Source of the DNA: Clostridiales bacterium GWD2_32_19
Lineage (GTDB): Bacteria > Bacillota > Clostridia > Lachnospirales > UBA12420
Reading direction: 5' to 3'
DNA: 52,445 bases
NCBI GenBank assembly: GCA_001795385.1
Contig: MGOU01000013.1
Location: forward strand, 1 to 52,445
A program made the position numbers and the translations under genes. Numbering within the stretch: position 1 is the first letter of the stretch; each line of letters opens with the position of its first letter. A model generated the notes under the pieces. That model searched no databases, was not told the origin of the DNA, and worked only from the letters and a program-made list of their open reading frames with translations. Positions 7,572 to 15,790 of this stretch are shown one piece after another.

Positions 7572-10226
7572 TTAATTCTTAACTTTATTTTTGTCTATAC
7601 TTCTTACCACAATCTTTACTATCTCAACTATAGGTATTATTGCAAATGAAGCTAATAATACTATTGACCATTGTTCAAAGTTTAGTGGCACAACTTTAAA
7701 TATTTTTGCTATTGGTGGAACAACAACAACTATAATTTGTAAAAATGCAGTTATGAGTATAGCCCATATCAAATACATATTACTAAATAGGCCTATTTCA
7801 AATATTGATTTTTTATTCGATCTTACATTAATTGAATGCGTAAGCTGTATTAAACCTAAAGTTATAAATGTCATTGTCATTGCAACTTCATGACTATATA
7901 ATTTATCCCCTATATAATATACTGATAATGTAATTAGTCCTTTTGATATACCTTGATATATTATGTTAAATCCTACACCATTTGACCAAAAACTACTATC
8001 TGCCTTTCTTGGCTTTTGTTTCATTACATCTTTTTCTGATTTTTCCACTCCAAGTGCTAAGGCAGGTAGACTATCTGTAACTAAGTTTATCCATAATATG
8101 TGAATAGGAAACAATACTACCCAGTTTAGCATTGTAGCTAAAAACAAAGTCACTACCTCTCCTAAATTAGATGATAGTAAAAATTGAATAGTTTTTGTTA
8201 TATTACTATATATTTTTCTACCTTCTTTTACTGCATAAACGATTGTTGCAAAGTTATCGTCTGCAAGTACCATGTTTGATACACTTTTCGAAACATCAGT
8301 ACCTGTTATACCCATCCCTACACCTATATCTGCAGTCTTAAGAGCTGGTGCATCATTTACACCATCACCTGTCATTGCTACTATCCTGCCATTTTTTTGC
8401 CATGTTTCCACAATTCTAACTTTATGTTCTGGTGAAACCCTTGCATAAACAGAATATTTCGTAACAAGCTTCAAGAAGTCCTTATCTGAAATTTTATCAA
8501 GCTCTGTCCCTGTTATTGCTTCACTTTCGTCTGTTATTATACCTAATTCCTTAGCTATTGCAACTGCTGTATCTTTATGGTCACCTGTTATCATAATCGC
8601 TCTTATGCCTGCAGATTTACACTCCCGAATAGCTTCTTTTGCCTCTTCGCGGGGTGGATCTATCATACCAACTAATCCCACAAAAACCAAGTCATTCTCG
8701 ACTTTCATAGAAGTCATATCTTCTGGCATAATTTCTATCTTGTTATAAGCAAATGCCAAAACCCTGAGTGCCTTACTTGCCATCATCTTATTTGATGAAT
8801 TTATTTCTTTTAAAATATCTTCCGATAAATTTTCAATCTCGCCATTTACTAGAATCTTTGTACATCTTTGTAGTAACACATCTGGCGCACCTTTAGTCAT
8901 TATTTTAAAACTTGCATCATCACCATGAATTGTAGTCATTAGTTTTCTATCTGAATCAAAAGGTATCTCATCAACTCTTTTTGAAATATTATCTAATTCA
9001 TTCTTATTAAAACCCTTTTCATGTGCAAAGCTTATAAGTGCAGTTTCAGTAGGATCTCCTAATAGTTTAATAGTATTTTCTTCAGAATTTACAACCTTTG
9101 AATCATTACATAATGTCATTACATGTATAAATTCTCTCACATGTTCATGATTACCTTCTATGTCTTTTGCCTCAAGCATTTGACGATTTATATAAACCTC
9201 TTTTACTGTCATTTTGTTTTGTGTAAGTGTACCAGTTTTATCAGAACATATTATTTCTGTACTTCCTAGTGTCTCAACAGCTGCTAACTTTCTTATAATT
9301 GCATTTTTCTTTGCCATTTTTTGTACGCCAATTGCAAGCACTATAGTAATAACAGCAGGAAGTCCTTCTGGAATAGCTGCAACTGCTAAGCTCACAGATG
9401 TTAAAAACATTTCAAATGTATCTCTACCATTCAATATTCCTACAACAAATATCAAAGCAGCTATTATAAGTACTGCTATTGATAACATCTTTCCCATTTT
9501 GTCTAAATTCATCTGTAGTGGTGTCTGATTATCCTCTGTATCTGAAATTTTCTTCGCTATCTTACCAACCTCAGTATTCATACCTGTTCCTGTAACTACT
9601 CCTAGCCCTCTACCATATGTTACAATACTACCTGAATATGCCATGTTTATTCTATCTCCAATAACAACATCGGCATTTTCTAATTTACTTACACTTTTTT
9701 CAACTGGTACAGACTCACCTGTGAGAGCCGATTCATCTATCTTTAAATTGGCTATTTCGATTATTCTCATGTCAGCAGGTATAAAATCACCTGCCTCTAC
9801 TAAAACTAGATCTCCAAAAACTAGATTTTCTGTATCAATTTTCTCCACTTCACCATTTCTTTTTACTTTAACTTGTGGAGATGACATCTTCTTTAATGCT
9901 TCTAATGCTTTTTCAGCTTTATTTTCTTGAATAACTCCAAGTACTGCATTTATTATAACAACTACAAGTATTATACCCATATCTGTTAATTCACCTAAAG
10001 CACCTGAAATTACTCCCGCAACTATAAGTACTATAACCATAAAATCCTTAAACTGATCTAAATATTTTCCAAGTAAAGTTTTTCTTTTTCCCTCATCAAG
10101 TTGATTCTTTCCATACTCAACGATCCTACTTTCAGCTTCCATTTGAGTTAATCCATTGGAATTAGAACCTGTTTCTACATAAATATCTTCTACACTCATT
10201 ATGTGGTATGTATTATTTTCCTTCAT
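7572..10226 (-). CDS. Calcium-transporting P-type ATPase (SERCA/PMR1 type, P2A)
   Basis: 884 residues, full length for bacterial P2A ATPases. TGES at about 169-172 is the actuator loop, DKTGT holds the phosphorylated Asp329, and TGDGVNDAP is the hinge. The ion-site residues match SERCA: PEGLP at 286-290 in M4 (Glu), SSNLGEVV in M5 (Asn and Glu), and WINLVTDSLP in M6 (Asn, Thr, Asp). Together these favour Ca2+ export, possibly with Mn2+. The N-terminus is a cation-ATPase N domain and not a metal-binding HMA domain. About ten membrane helices are expected. AGGAGG precedes the ATG. Bacillus YloB is the nearest named relative I can think of. Confidence 0.93.
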   Translation of the reverse strand: MKENNTYHIMSVEDIYVETGSNSNGLTQMEAESRIVEYGKNQLDEGKRKTLLGKYLDQFKDFMVIVLIVAGVISGALGELTDMGIILVVVIINAVLGVIQENKAEKALEALKKMSSPQVKVKRNGEVEKIDTENLVFGDLVLVEAGDFIPADMRIIEIANLKIDESALTGESVPVEKSVSKLENADVVIGDRINMAYSGSIVTYGRGLGVVTGTGMNTEVGKIAKKISDTEDNQTPLQMNLDKMGKMLSIAVLIIAALIFVVGILNGRDTFEMFLTSVSLAVAAIPEGLPAVITIVLAIGVQKMAKKNAIIRKLAAVETLGSTEIICSDKTGTLTQNKMTVKEVYINRQMLEAKDIEGNHEHVREFIHVMTLCNDSKVVNSEENTIKLLGDPTETALISFAHEKGFNKNELDNISKRVDEIPFDSDRKLMTTIHGDDASFKIMTKGAPDVLLQRCTKILVNGEIENLSEDILKEINSSNKMMASKALRVLAFAYNKIEIMPEDMTSMKVENDLVFVGLVGMIDPPREEAKEAIRECKSAGIRAIMITGDHKDTAVAIAKELGIITDESEAITGTELDKISDKDFLKLVTKYSVYARVSPEHKVRIVETWQKNGRIVAMTGDGVNDAPALKTADIGVGMGITGTDVSKSVSNMVLADDNFATIVYAVKEGRKIYSNITKTIQFLLSSNLGEVVTLFLATMLNWVVLFPIHILWINLVTDSLPALALGVEKSEKDVMKQKPRKADSSFWSNGVGFNIIYQGISKGLITLSVYYIGDKLYSHEVAMTMTFITLGLIQLTHSINVRSNKKSIFEIGLFSNMYLIWAILITAFLQIIVVVVPPIAKIFKVVPLNFEQWSIVLLASFAIIPIVEIVKIVVRSIDKNKVKN

Positions 10227-10267
10227 AATTATCCTCCTTTTAGATTCAACCTCATTATATAAAAATT

Positions 10268-11143
10268 CTATATTATATCAATATCTCCTAATATAACATT
10301 TGATACATTTTCTTTCTTATTTTCCATACTAAATTCCATTACTCCATATCCAACTCCAAATGGCCCTTCATACGACAAAAGTTTAGCATTTATATCGTTT
10401 CCATTAATTGCACCTAGTATTATGTAGCATAACTTCAAACCATATTCAGAAACATTTTGAACAATAGAGCTATCTAAATTGAAGATTTCCACTTCATTTC
10501 CTTCTTCTAAAAGACTAATAAGGTTTCTATCAAACTTTTCCCCATCTTCATGATAATTATATTTCCCTTCATCACCTAAACAATGTGAAAAATCCCCACT
10601 ACCAATCAAAACTGCATCGCTTGGTGAATTATTTATTGCTTTTCTTATAATCATACCAAGCTTATATAAATCAAGTTTTGATAAAAGCCCATATGTTATG
10701 TTTACAACTTTATAATCTTTGTATTTTTTATTTATAAAATACAAAGGAACCATACTTCCATAATCAAGCCCAGCAGTTACCCCGTATACTTTAGCAGAAT
10801 TCTTATTTATTTTTATCGTTGATATCTTATTCTGTATTGCATAGTTTGTGATATTCTCAGTTAAAACTTTATCAATCTTACATTCTATTCCTATCTTTTC
10901 ATTACCAAATTCATCAAAATTTCCATATAGTACATCATCTGATGATATAGCTATAGTATCACCTGAAAGAGATCCATGCGGTGTCACTATTATTACGGTA
11001 CCTGGCGCTTTCTCTGCTATACTTGACGCAACTTCATAACAAGCATTAAAAGTATTTTTTACATTTTTTATTTGTCTTTCTCCTATTTCAGGCAATAAAA
11101 TAGGTGCTTGCGGCATTAAATAACAACCCTTAAATTCTCCCAT
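10268..11143 (-). CDS. Stand-alone LigB/MEMO-like protein (class III extradiol dioxygenase fold)
   Basis: About 291 residues. YLMPQAPILLPEIG at the N-terminus is the HPPxxxPEVG-like opening of the AmmeMemoRadiSam B/LigB family, here with Gln for the usual first His. VTPHGS, LDYGSMVPLYF, GSGDFSHCLGDEGKYNYHEDGEKFD and GVGYGVMEF follow, carrying the usual His/Asp/Glu candidates for metal binding. In most Clostridia this domain is fused or linked to AMMECR1 and a radical SAM gene; neither is present here. The biochemical role is unproven. An internal ATG at MPQAP is an alternative start. Confidence 0.75.
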   Translation of the reverse strand: MGEFKGCYLMPQAPILLPEIGERQIKNVKNTFNACYEVASSIAEKAPGTVIIVTPHGSLSGDTIAISSDDVLYGNFDEFGNEKIGIECKIDKVLTENITNYAIQNKISTIKINKNSAKVYGVTAGLDYGSMVPLYFINKKYKDYKVVNITYGLLSKLDLYKLGMIIRKAINNSPSDAVLIGSGDFSHCLGDEGKYNYHEDGEKFDRNLISLLEEGNEVEIFNLDSSIVQNVSEYGLKLCYIILGAINGNDINAKLLSYEGPFGVGYGVMEFSMENKKENVSNVILGDIDII

Positions 11144-11312
11144 AAACACACATCCATTCTAAATAATATTAAGTAAAGATACCCCTACTTTCTCACTAAA
11201 TTATACCATATCATTAAAAAACATACAAGAAAAATTATATTTTAATGCATAATAACTTTAATATTTCAAAAAATATAATAATAATGATTATCAATAAAAA
11301 TTGGAGGCGCTT

Positions 11313-11711
11313 ATGGATAGAGAAGAAAGGAAAAATGCTAATAGATTAGATACTCTTGAAAACATCTTAGAAAAGCATACTAGAACTGAAAGACATTTAG
11401 AGCAACATAGCGATATTGCAAATAAAGACCAAATTAAACATTCAAAAGAAATTCAGGGAGATAGAGAAAATGAAATTAGAACTATAGAAAATAAAATCAT
11501 TTTTGGTGATACTCCCGCTAACACCAACGAATTAGATAGTATTAACAAAAGCTTTGAATATACAAAAAATTACCTAGTAGAGAACGCAAAGGAAATGGAT
11601 GATTTTACCCTTGAAAAAACGATTGAAAAACAACAGAACAGAAAAGAGCAGATGAATAATTTTAAAAAAGGACAAGAAGGCGATGACCAAAACAAAAATG
11701 AGCAAGATTAA
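11313..11711 (+). CDS. Hypothetical small charged, Gln/Lys/Glu-rich protein
   Basis: 132 residues from the ATG at 11313, with GGAGG 5 bases upstream; a TTG four codons earlier overlaps the ribosome site and is not used. The sequence is highly hydrophilic, rich in Glu, Lys, Asn and Gln, with heptad-like helices (ERKNANRLDTLENILEKH and QKNRKEQMNNF-type stretches), no signal peptide and no Cys. I do not recognise a family. It is the only plus-strand gene in this part, convergent with rsmI, and shares a perfect terminator hairpin with it. A spore or stress role is possible but unsupported. Confidence 0.7.
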   Translation: MDREERKNANRLDTLENILEKHTRTERHLEQHSDIANKDQIKHSKEIQGDRENEIRTIENKIIFGDTPANTNELDSINKSFEYTKNYLVENAKEMDDFTLEKTIEKQQNRKEQMNNFKKGQEGDDQNKNEQD

Positions 11712-11726
11712 TTGCTCATTTTTGTT
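11691..11726. terminator. Perfect bidirectional terminator overlapping two stop codons
   Basis: Arms 11691-11705 and 11712-11726 form a perfect 15-bp stem (AACAAAAATGAGCAA and its complement) with the 6-base loop GATTAA. The A-rich foot gives a T-run in both directions. It contains the stop codons of the plus-strand small gene and of rsmI. Confidence 0.9.
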
Positions 11727-12562
11727 TTCAAATTGAGTGATGCTTCATACACTTGATTTTTTGAATAACCGTGTTCGTCAACTACCTTTTTTATGGCTTC
11801 CTTCATTGTACAATCATCTCTCACTATCTTATCGGCTAGCAATGCTTCTACTGATATCTTCACTTCGTCTGTCTTTTCTTCTACCTCTTGATTTTGAAGA
11901 ATTACAACATACTCACCTTTTTCTATGTTTTCATCATTTTTAATTTTTTCTAAAACATCTTTAATATTCCCTCTTATTAGTCTTTCGTGTAGTTTAGTTA
12001 AATCTGAGCAAATACATATTGCTGAGTTTGGAAAAGATTCAGCCAACTTTTCAATTAATTTTACCAGCCTATGTGGTGATTCATATATAACTGAGGTTTT
12101 AATATTTGAATTTCCGATTTCAGCTATCTTTTCCTTTTGTTTACTATCTCTATCTAAAAAACCGTAAAATGCAAACCTGTCAATCTCAAAACCCGATATT
12201 GATAACGCATCTATAACAGCTGAAGGTCCTGGTATGCCTATTACTTCTATATCGTTACTATGCGCAAAAGCAACAATCTCATAACCTGGATCTGATATAC
12301 ATGGAGTTCCTGCGTCAGATACAAGGCACACAGTCAAGTCTTCCGTTTTTATTCGTTCAACTATCTGCTCTGCCTTCCATTTTTCATTAAATTTATGATA
12401 TGATTCCATTCTCTTCTTTATATTAAAATAATTGAGCAACTTTATTGTATGCCTTGTGTCTTCAGCAAGTATTAAGTCACACTCATTAAAAACATCCAAA
12501 GCTCTTTTTGAAATATCCCCTAAATTTCCTATAGGTGTAGCTACTATATACAGTTTTGACAT
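11708..12562 (-). CDS. rsmI: 16S rRNA 2'-O-methyltransferase RsmI (C1402)
   Basis: 284 residues of the tetrapyrrole-methylase fold. Motifs in order: YIVATPIGNLGDIS (residues 5-18), LAEDTRHT, SDAGTPCISDPG and GPSAVIDALSISG, which form the SAM pocket, then FAFYGFLDRDS and YESPHRL. RsmI methylates the ribose of C1402 in the decoding centre of 16S rRNA. A C-terminal extension of about 40 residues ends near the shared terminator. It lies 73 bases downstream of nth with a small palindrome between them. Confidence 0.95.
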   Translation of the reverse strand: MSKLYIVATPIGNLGDISKRALDVFNECDLILAEDTRHTIKLLNYFNIKKRMESYHKFNEKWKAEQIVERIKTEDLTVCLVSDAGTPCISDPGYEIVAFAHSNDIEVIGIPGPSAVIDALSISGFEIDRFAFYGFLDRDSKQKEKIAEIGNSNIKTSVIYESPHRLVKLIEKLAESFPNSAICICSDLTKLHERLIRGNIKDVLEKIKNDENIEKGEYVVILQNQEVEEKTDEVKISVEALLADKIVRDDCTMKEAIKKVVDEHGYSKNQVYEASLNLKTKMSN

Positions 12563-12595
12563 GATTAAACTCCTATTCTGTTTTTATTTTTAAAA

Positions 12596-12624
12596 GGATA
12601 GTTCCTATAAAGAAGGAACCGTCC
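12596..12624. repeat. Short palindrome between nth and rsmI
   Basis: GGA-TA-GTTCCT, a 7-base loop, AGGAAC-CG-TCC: a 6-bp core stem with a further 3 bp outside an internal loop. It lies in the 73-base nth–rsmI gap with no T-run, so it is a processing site or a short palindromic repeat and not a clear terminator. No second copy was noticed in the window. Confidence 0.45.
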
Positions 12625-12635
12625 CCTCTGTTATA

Positions 12636-13262
12636 TCACACAAGTACTTTCTTACAATGATGCTTCAAAAAGCATTCTTCACATTTCGGCTTCGGACCCT
12701 TACATGATGTTCTACCAACCGCCATAATTTGGCTATTGTACCTTGCCCAGTTTTCTTTTGGTAATACTCTCATTAGTTCAAACTCTATTTTAGTTGGGTC
12801 TTTCTCTTTTGTGAGTCCCAACCTATAACTTACTCTTTTGACATGTGTGTCTACAACTATGCTAGGTTGTTTAAATATATGTGTTAGTATAACATTTGCC
12901 GTCTTTCTGCCCACACCAGCAAGCTTTGTCAGTGTTTCTATATCAGTAGGCATTATCTTAGAATAATCTTTAATCAGTTGCCCACATGATTTTTTTATAT
13001 TTTGTGCTTTATTTCTATAAAATCCAGTTTGAAATACATCTTGTTCAAGTTCCGCAAGATTACAATCTGCAAAATCTTCTATTTTGTTGTACTTTACAAA
13101 AAGTTTTTGAGTCACCTTATTTACTCTATCATCTGTACATTGTGCTGCAAGTATTGTTGCCACCATGAGCTCATAGTCTTTAGTATAATCAAGATAGCAA
13201 ATAGCTTCTTTACCATATTGATTATCGAGAAGCTTTAATATTTGATTTATTGTTTTTTCCAT
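12636..13262 (-). CDS. nth: Endonuclease III (DNA glycosylase / AP lyase)
   Basis: 208 residues, standard length. LAGVGRKTANVIL is the helix-hairpin-helix with the catalytic Lys, VDTHVKRVSYRLGL holds the catalytic Asp, and the C-terminus carries the 4Fe-4S pattern C-x6-C-x2-C-x5-C. The enzyme removes oxidised pyrimidines and nicks the abasic site in base-excision repair. GGAGG is 7 bases before the ATG. Upstream, an extended -10 (TGTTATAAT) abuts a hairpin element whose near end is 23 bases from the ATG, so the element probably lies in the 5' leader. Confidence 0.96.
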   Translation of the reverse strand: MEKTINQILKLLDNQYGKEAICYLDYTKDYELMVATILAAQCTDDRVNKVTQKLFVKYNKIEDFADCNLAELEQDVFQTGFYRNKAQNIKKSCGQLIKDYSKIMPTDIETLTKLAGVGRKTANVILTHIFKQPSIVVDTHVKRVSYRLGLTKEKDPTKIEFELMRVLPKENWARYNSQIMAVGRTSCKGPKPKCEECFLKHHCKKVLV

Positions 13263-13285
13263 AAAGTCACCTCCAAATAATATCC

Positions 13286-13333
13286 GGTAGTGTAATTAAA
13301 AGTACAAACTTTTAATGCTTAATTCATTCTACC
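13286..13333 (-). repeat. GGTAGTG hairpin element, copy B (nth leader)
   Basis: Plus-strand GGTAGTG at 13286 pairs with CTACC at 13329-13333. Inside is a perfect 9-bp hairpin, ATTAAAAGT (13295-13303) and ACTTTTAAT (13308-13316), with loop ACAA. It shares the GGTAGTGTA end and the 23-base distance to the start codon with copies A, C and D but has its own interior. Confidence 0.65.
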
Positions 13334-13447
13334 ATTATAACATGTTTTTTTCAATATAAAAATTTACAATAATATTTTTGTTTTTTGTATATTTTTTTCT
13401 ATTTGACAAATAATACAAATGTACATCAAACTTAAGGAGGTTAAATT

Positions 13448-13627
13448 ATGACATCTAAAGAATTAGATTTTTTAAAGGATACTTTAAATCAAGAACAACA
13501 GGCTATTAAGAAATGTCAGACTTATGCTGAACATTCAAATGATCAATCAATCAAAAGTTTATTTGCACAAGCTGCACAAAGACACGAAACACATTATAAA
13601 AAAATCTTAACTCAACTTAATGTATAA
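13448..13627 (+). CDS. Small spore-coat-associated protein (ferritin-like helical, 59 aa)
   Basis: An ORF of 59 codons with AAGGAGG 8 bases before the ATG. The product is all helical, with TLNQEQQAIKKCQTYAEHS and LFAQAAQRHETHYKKIL, resembling half of a ferritin-like four-helix bundle with an E..H-type pair. Short proteins of this kind are found next to CotF-like coat genes in Clostridia, as here (the coat gene follows after 111 bases). It probably takes part in the spore coat, by context. TTGACA at 13403-13408 has no good -10, so a sporulation sigma factor may drive it. Confidence 0.72.
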   Translation: MTSKELDFLKDTLNQEQQAIKKCQTYAEHSNDQSIKSLFAQAAQRHETHYKKILTQLNV

Positions 13628-13738
13628 TCTCAGCAAAGCTGATATAGCTGGTAGTACATGACTAGTGGCTGATAAAACATTTTTATCTACTAACTAAAAT
13701 CTACTATATGCTAACTAAAATTAAAGGAGAGAACAACT

Positions 13739-14074
13739 ATGACAAATACAAATGCAGGTGTAGGTGCAAATGCAGCTACAACTACAGGTGCAGGTTCTAA
13801 TACTAGCTCAGATAAAATGGGTGAAAAAGAATATGTAACTGATTTACTAAATTCAGAGAAATTACTATGTAGTACTTATAATACTGCTATTATTGAGGCC
13901 GCTACTCCTCAAATAAGAGAAGATTTCAAATCAGTATTAATGGATCAATTTGATGTTCAAAATACAATATTTATGGCGATGAATGAAAAAGGCTGGTATC
14001 CAGTAGATCCAGCACAACAAAATAAAATACAACAAGCAAAAGACCAATATCCATCATCAGTATTAAACGCATAA
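13739..14074 (+). CDS. CotF-like spore coat protein
   Basis: 111 residues. A low-complexity N-terminus (Ala, Thr, Gly, Asn; residues 1-25) is followed by a helical Coat_F-type domain: EKEYVTDLLNSEKLLCSTYNTAI, TPQIREDFKSVLMDQF and AMNEKGWYPVDPA. The GWYPV-PA ending is typical of this coat family. It is expected in the developing spore coat. AAAGGAGA precedes the ATG, and a terminator follows the stop. It forms a pair with the 59-residue gene upstream. Confidence 0.83.
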   Translation: MTNTNAGVGANAATTTGAGSNTSSDKMGEKEYVTDLLNSEKLLCSTYNTAIIEAATPQIREDFKSVLMDQFDVQNTIFMAMNEKGWYPVDPAQQNKIQQAKDQYPSSVLNA

Positions 14075-14114
14075 TAAAAATCCACCGTTTGGTGGATTTT
14101 TTGCTGTGCTACTA
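14065..14114. repeat. Duplicated terminator segment, copy 1
   Basis: AAACGCATAATAAAAATCC, the hairpin, ATTTTTTGCTGT and the TACTA around the stop codon of the minus gene recur at 14890-14941. The shared part includes the last codons of the coat gene, so the second copy carries a relic of the coat-gene end. It marks a tandem duplication of terminator plus unknown gene. Confidence 0.75.
14076..14100. terminator. Terminator between the coat gene and the converging unknown gene
   Basis: AAATCCACC and GGTGGATTT flank a 4-base loop with T-runs in both directions, so it can end both the coat gene (plus) and the convergent unknown gene (minus). A worn copy of this hairpin occurs at about 14898-14925. 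Confidence 0.88.
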
Positions 14115-14867
14115 AAATTCGAATGGATCATCTACTGTTTCATTAACTCCACAACCAGTAAACTGCATAATCTCAGCACCTTTTTGATTAGGACCAGACA
14201 TATATATCTCTAAATCAGTGCATCCAACTTCGCCCTCTACATTTACATTCTGCTCTGTTTTTTGATATTCAGACATCAGTACTACATTTGTTCTTTCGGG
14301 TTCACTAACCTCTGCTATATTACTGTTAATTGATGGACACAGATTATTTAACATTCTCTCTGTCCAAAACCTTTGGTATTCTGTTAATTTCTCTGATTCA
14401 TTATGTATTGCTTTAAAATTTTTCTCATCAATCAATTTACCGAATTTCCAACAAATTTCTCTGGCATCCTTTACATATATTCCAAGTCCGGTTATTTTAC
14501 CATCATCATCAAAAATATGTTCAAGATTTTTATATTTAGTTATAAACAAATCATTTCTAACAGAGATATTACGAACCTTTTCATCACATAATCCTAACAA
14601 AGCTCGCATTTTATCATCCAATTTAAAATTTAATGATTGATTTATATTATAACATTTATAATATAAATCCCTATCAGAAGGATTACCACTACCCTTCTGA
14701 TAGCATTGTTCTACTATATAAAAATCAGAGGTAAATTCAAATAACAGTTTTCCTGTTCCATCATATATACAATATCCATACTTATCTTTTACTAAATACT
14801 CATGGTTTTCTTCCTTTACTAAACTCAATTTCGGCTTATAACCTGTTCTTTTTCTATTATTCATCAT
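14112..14867 (-). CDS. Hypothetical protein, likely paralogue of the next gene
   Basis: 251 residues from the ATG at 14867, which has AGGAGAGGG 4 bases upstream. No signal peptide or membrane helix. The N-terminal half is beta-rich, with KDKYGYCIYDGTGKLLFEF resembling WG-type beta repeats; then a helical part with EKLTEYQRFWTERMLNNLCP and a polar tail ending GCGVNETVDDPFEF. Six or more Cys are scattered. I do not recognise a family. The gene lies between coat genes and clpC, and shares leader and terminator sequence with the next gene upstream, so a spore-related role is a guess from context. Confidence 0.6.
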   Translation of the reverse strand: MMNNRKRTGYKPKLSLVKEENHEYLVKDKYGYCIYDGTGKLLFEFTSDFYIVEQCYQKGSGNPSDRDLYYKCYNINQSLNFKLDDKMRALLGLCDEKVRNISVRNDLFITKYKNLEHIFDDDGKITGLGIYVKDAREICWKFGKLIDEKNFKAIHNESEKLTEYQRFWTERMLNNLCPSINSNIAEVSEPERTNVVLMSEYQKTEQNVNVEGEVGCTDLEIYMSGPNQKGAEIMQFTGCGVNETVDDPFEF

Positions 14868-14889
14868 AAACCCTCTCCTCTTATGTAAT

Positions 14890-14941
14890 AAACGCATAAT
14901 AAAAATCCTCCTTCTGGTGAATTTTTTTGCTGTATTACTAG
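14890..14941. repeat. Duplicated terminator segment, copy 2 (degraded)
   Basis: The same AAACGCATAATAAAAATCC start, a damaged hairpin (CCTCC against GGTGA), then ATTTTTTTGCTGT and TTACTAG at the stop of the upstream unknown gene. The stem is too mismatched to terminate well, so the two unknown genes may be co-transcribed. Confidence 0.7.
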
Positions 14942-15681
14942 ACTTGTAGCCCTTCTTTTGAAGTTGATTTAAAACTTTCTAAATATTCTCCAATATTAAT
15001 GCCAGACATATTATTCGCTATTCTTTCTTGTATTTCTTGTATTTCTTGTATTTCTTGTTTTTCTTGTTTTTCTTGTTTTTCTTGTTTTTCTTGTTTTTCT
15101 TGTTTTTCTTGTTTTTCTTGTTTTTCTTGTGATTCTTGTGATTTAGTATCAACGCCTACTTCATCTTCATCTTCTTCTTCATCTTTATTTCTAGTTTGTC
15201 TTAGTATATCTTCTTGTGTATATATTCGAGTATGATCTCCGTCTAATTCATACCATGGTATGAATACTTTCCTATATATATCTATAGGTGTTTCATATTT
15301 CTTAAAAAAATTTATTGTATTTGCATCAACTTTCATAGTATTATTATAACCTATACTTATTAATATAGCATCTTTATTTACCATGAACTCCGATGGATTT
15401 ATACATCTAAAAATCAACCCTCCATATTCATTTAAAATAGAGCATTTATTTTCATACATATTTCCTTTTATATATATCTTAGAATTAACTAAATATGTGC
15501 TGTTAGGTCCTGTTTGTATATCATATATACCAAAATCCTCACCTACAAAATGATTTTTATATATTTTATCAGGAATTTTTGTAACATTTCCATTTTTATC
15601 AACTAAACGATAGTCACCAGTTACCCAATTTCTTTGTATTTCAGCACCTTCATGTCCATCAATTTTTTTCTTCCAAAACAT
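14938..15681 (-). CDS. Hypothetical protein with a Gln-Glu-Lys tandem repeat
   Basis: 247 residues from the ATG at 15681, with AGGAGAGG upstream; an ATG overlapping that site is rejected. Residues 1-150 are beta-rich and polar (WVTGDYRLVDKNGNV, ILNEYGGLIFRC). An acidic linker (EEEDEDE) leads to thirteen three-residue units of QES, QEK (8), QEI (3) and QER, which would form a charged helix. A 30-residue tail follows. No family recognised. It is probably a paralogue of the gene downstream: same leader style, a similar stop-terminator block, and a similar GYG-x-IYDGTGKLLFEF versus NEYGGLIFRC segment. The repeat number may vary between strains. Confidence 0.6.
   Translation of the reverse strand: MFWKKKIDGHEGAEIQRNWVTGDYRLVDKNGNVTKIPDKIYKNHFVGEDFGIYDIQTGPNSTYLVNSKIYIKGNMYENKCSILNEYGGLIFRCINPSEFMVNKDAILISIGYNNTMKVDANTINFFKKYETPIDIYRKVFIPWYELDGDHTRIYTQEDILRQTRNKDEEEDEDEVGVDTKSQESQEKQEKQEKQEKQEKQEKQEKQEKQEIQEIQEIQERIANNMSGINIGEYLESFKSTSKEGLQV
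15024..15140 (-). repeat. 9-bp in-frame tandem repeat (QEK units)
   Basis: On the plus strand the unit is TTTCTTGTT: eight identical copies run from 15051 to 15122, three TTTCTTGTA copies precede them and variants flank both sides. Each 9-mer encodes three residues, so changes in copy number keep the frame. Confidence 0.92.
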
Positions 15682-15767
15682 TATTAATCCTCTCCTCATA
15701 TATCATTAGTTTATATTCATTTTATAATATAGCATTTTTTTACATTTTTGTCAATAGATAGACAAAA

Positions 15768-15790
15768 ACATCAGTATCTATAACTGATGT
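15768..15790 (-). terminator. Terminator overlapping the 3' end of clpC
   Basis: ACATCAGT (15768-15775) and ACTGATGT (15783-15790) form an 8-bp stem with a 7-base loop and a T-run on the minus strand. It overlaps the clpC stop and ends the mcsA–mcsB–clpC operon. Confidence 0.85.

Noticed and set aside
13403-13431. A SigA promoter for the small coat gene
   Set aside because: TTGACA at 13403-13408 has no -10 match at 16-18 bases; a sporulation sigma factor is more likely and the match may be chance.
15024-15140. 9-bp array as a CRISPR or regulatory iteron
   Set aside because: Units are contiguous with no spacers and encode a repeated peptide in frame inside an ORF with a good start.
14999-15235. 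Plus-strand Ser/Cys-rich frame across the QEK repeat
   Set aside because: It is the complement of the 9-bp array (SCFSCF pattern) and has no ribosome site; the minus frame has a proper leader.
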